This document shows, piece by piece, positions 62,448-64,000 of a stretch of DNA of 64,000 bases. The notes beneath the pieces were generated by a model. That model saw only the letters and a list, made by a program, of their open reading frames with translations, was not told the origin of the DNA and searched no databases. This DNA comes from SZUA-38 sp965212525 (GTDB lineage: Bacteria > Pseudomonadota > Gammaproteobacteria > Xanthomonadales > SZUA-38), in contig CBDBVC010000030.1 of assembly GCA_965212525.1 (NCBI GenBank), forward strand, positions 1 to 64,000. The letters are read 5' to 3'. The position numbers were made by a program, and so were the translations under genes. How positions within the stretch are numbered: position 1 is the first letter of the stretch; each line of letters opens with the position of its first letter.

Positions 62448-63398
62448 ATGCAGACCGCGTTGCTCGACTACGATGATATTTTCCGTGCACACCAGCGCAT
62501 CGAGCCGTTTATCCATCGCACACCGGTGATGACCTCCGATCGTCTCAACCGCATCTGCGGTGCCGAACTGCACTTCAAGTGCGAGAACCTGCAGCGTACC
62601 GGCTCGTTCAAGCTGCGCGGTGCCACCAATGCCATCCGCATGCTGGTGGAAGCAGGCCACACTGGACCGGTCGTGACGCATTCATCCGGCAACCATGGTG
62701 CCGCCCTGTCGGCCGCGGCGACACGTGCCGGTCTCGAGGCGCATATTGTCGTACCCGAAGGTGCCGTTGCCTCCAAGCTCAAGGCCATCGAAGCCTATGG
62801 CGGCATCATTCACCGCTGTGAGGCCACCCAGCAGGCACGCGAGGCCGGGCTTGCCGAACTTGTCAGTCGTCTCGACGCCCATCCGGTGCCGCCTTACGAT
62901 GATGTACGAATCATCGCAGGCCAGGGAACGGTGGCACTGGAGCTGATGCAGCAGGTCGATGGTCTGGAGTGCCTGATCGCACCGGTCGGTGGCGGCGGAC
63001 TCATCTCCGGCACCGCCGTGGCGGCAGCCTCCCGGGTACCGGCGATCAAGACCTACGGTGCCGAACCCGAACAGGCCAATGACAGCTACCGTTCACTTCA
63101 ACAGGGTTCGCGGGTTAATGACCATCATCCCGACACCATTGCCGATGGCCTGCGCGCCATGGTCGGTGTCAGTAACTTTCAGATCATGCAGGAACTGGAG
63201 CTCGAGATTCTCTGCGTCAGTGAACAGGACATCATCGACTCGCTGAAACTGTTCTGGCACACCACCAAGCTGATCATCGAACCATCCTGCGCCGTGGTGC
63301 TGGCTGCGATCCGCAACAATCAGCCGCGCTTCGCGGGGCTTCGTGTCGGCGTCATCCTGTCGGGCGGCAATATCGATCTGGACAATCTGCCGTGGTAG
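62448..63398 (+). CDS. Threonine/serine dehydratase, PLP-dependent
   Basis: A 316-residue fold-type II PLP enzyme close to catabolic threonine dehydratase and serine racemase. K55 in TGSFKLRGATNA binds PLP, VTHSSGNHGAALSAAATRAG holds the substrate, and VGGGGLISGTAVA is the phosphate-binding glycine loop. No C-terminal ACT domain, so it lacks the isoleucine regulation of IlvA. AAGGA near 62432 supports the ATG. It overlaps the tag gene by seven bases. Confidence 0.9.
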   Translation: MQTALLDYDDIFRAHQRIEPFIHRTPVMTSDRLNRICGAELHFKCENLQRTGSFKLRGATNAIRMLVEAGHTGPVVTHSSGNHGAALSAAATRAGLEAHIVVPEGAVASKLKAIEAYGGIIHRCEATQQAREAGLAELVSRLDAHPVPPYDDVRIIAGQGTVALELMQQVDGLECLIAPVGGGGLISGTAVAAASRVPAIKTYGAEPEQANDSYRSLQQGSRVNDHHPDTIADGLRAMVGVSNFQIMQELELEILCVSEQDIIDSLKLFWHTTKLIIEPSCAVVLAAIRNNQPRFAGLRVGVILSGGNIDLDNLPW

Positions 63399-63958
63399 CG
63401 CGCTGCCCGTGGTGTGAAGGGGATGAGCTTGACATCGCCTATCACGATGCCGAGTGGGGCGTACCGGTGCATGACGACCGCAAGCTGTTCGAATGCCTGA
63501 CCCTCGAAGGTGCCCAGGCCGGCCTGTCCTGGCGAACCATCCTGCACAAGCGGGACAATTACCGGCGGCTGTTCGACAATTTCGACATTGCCACCGTCGC
63601 AGGCTATGACGATGAGAAACTGGCCCAGCTGATACAGGATCCGGGTATCGTTCGCAATCGCCTCAAGCTGTCATCCACCGTGGGTAATGCCCGTCTGATC
63701 CTTGAACTGCAACAGCAGCACGGCAGCTTTTCAGACTGGCTGTGGGGATTTGTCGATCATGCGCCGATCCACAATCAGTGGCAAAGCATGGCCCTGGTCC
63801 CGGCGACCACGGCACTGTCCGACACGCTGTCGAAAACCATGAAGAAAATGGGCTTTCGATTCGTCGGCAGCACCATCTGCTATGCTTACATGCAGGCCAT
63901 CGGCATGGTGAACGATCACCTGACCGGTTGTCACAGACATGCGGAATTAACACCTTGA
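63392..63958 (+). CDS. tag: DNA-3-methyladenine glycosylase I
   Basis: A 188-residue base-excision repair enzyme that removes 3-methyladenine from alkylated DNA. RCPWCEGDELDIAYHDAEWGVPVHDD is the family N-terminus with the first zinc ligands; ILHKRDNYRRLFDNFDI and FRFVGSTICYAYMQAIGMVNDHLTGCHRH are conserved, the last providing the remaining zinc ligands. The start is a GTG overlapping the dehydratase stop codon by seven bases. Confidence 0.93.
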   Translation: MVARCPWCEGDELDIAYHDAEWGVPVHDDRKLFECLTLEGAQAGLSWRTILHKRDNYRRLFDNFDIATVAGYDDEKLAQLIQDPGIVRNRLKLSSTVGNARLILELQQQHGSFSDWLWGFVDHAPIHNQWQSMALVPATTALSDTLSKTMKKMGFRFVGSTICYAYMQAIGMVNDHLTGCHRHAELTP

Positions 63959-64000
63959 ACCTGAACAACCTCATCATCGGTCTCATTCTGCTGGCGGGCC
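63955..64000 (+). CDS. Start of a membrane protein gene (partial)
   Basis: A TTG at 63955 in a TTGA overlap with the tag stop opens a frame MNLNNLIIGLILLAG to the window edge. The hydrophobic start looks like a transmembrane helix or signal peptide. The same TTGA coupling is used at 16675. Too little is present to name it. Confidence 0.4.
   Translation, partial: MNLNNLIIGLILLAG

Overview
The window holds two stretches of DNA that do not look like one genome. Positions 1 to about 10,050 are very GC-rich and carry genes typical of an alphaproteobacterium: the N-terminal end of a GbsR/MarR-type regulator, a D-hydantoinase/dihydropyrimidinase, a small two-helix membrane protein, an RND efflux pump with its adaptor, and an NMT1/THI5-type ABC importer whose second permease is cut off. 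From about 10,050 to the end, GC falls visibly, codon choice changes and every gene looks gammaproteobacterial (YcgL, MipA/OmpV with DUF3019, PBP1C with alpha-2-macroglobulin, Grx4 fusion, PepN, Tag, pteridine reductase). The switch lies inside the ABC permease and beside a stub of a plus-strand gene tail, so an assembly misjoin is the most economical explanation. The species cannot be named; the second part resembles free-living marine or soil Gammaproteobacteria rich in secreted beta-propeller and IFxDGFE-motif proteins (inference).

Layout of the second part. 10.1-12.5 kb: a lipoprotein, a TetR regulator with three palindromic operators, an AhpD-like protein and a YHS protein. 12.6-17.9 kb: a second TetR regulator and an operon of an MMPL/RND-type inner-membrane transporter, a LolA-like periplasmic protein and an outer-membrane barrel, together a candidate trans-envelope export system with matching operator copies. 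17.9-21.2 kb: a GNAT/MarR pair divergent from a long acetyl-CoA hydrolase/transferase. 21.3-26.7 kb: a PlsC acyltransferase, then mipA-DUF3019-response regulator-histidine kinase and a SIMPL protein, with OmpR-type TTACA direct repeats in front of mipA and of the SIMPL gene.

27-31.6 kb: a VPS10/sortilin-type propeller protein and an LVIVD-repeat protein, both broken by single-base insertions (three in about 3 kb). 31.6-39.1 kb: pbpC with a bacterial alpha-2-macroglobulin that keeps its thioester motif. 39.2-43.5 kb: a tricorn-like protease, YcgL and an SGNH hydrolase in tight succession. 43.7-52.8 kb: a GNAT enzyme, small periplasmic proteins and two giant paralogous secreted proteins flanking an orphan ExbD.

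53-64 kb is mostly housekeeping: VanZ-like protein, MidA-type methyltransferase, pteridine reductase, tRNA-queuosine mannosyltransferase-like enzyme, a TPR/O-GlcNAc-transferase-like protein, a three-domain Grx4/A-type-carrier-like/rhodanese protein, aminopeptidase N, a threonine/serine dehydratase, 3-methyladenine glycosylase I, and the first codons of a membrane protein. I saw no tRNA, rRNA, CRISPR array, insertion sequence or replication origin.
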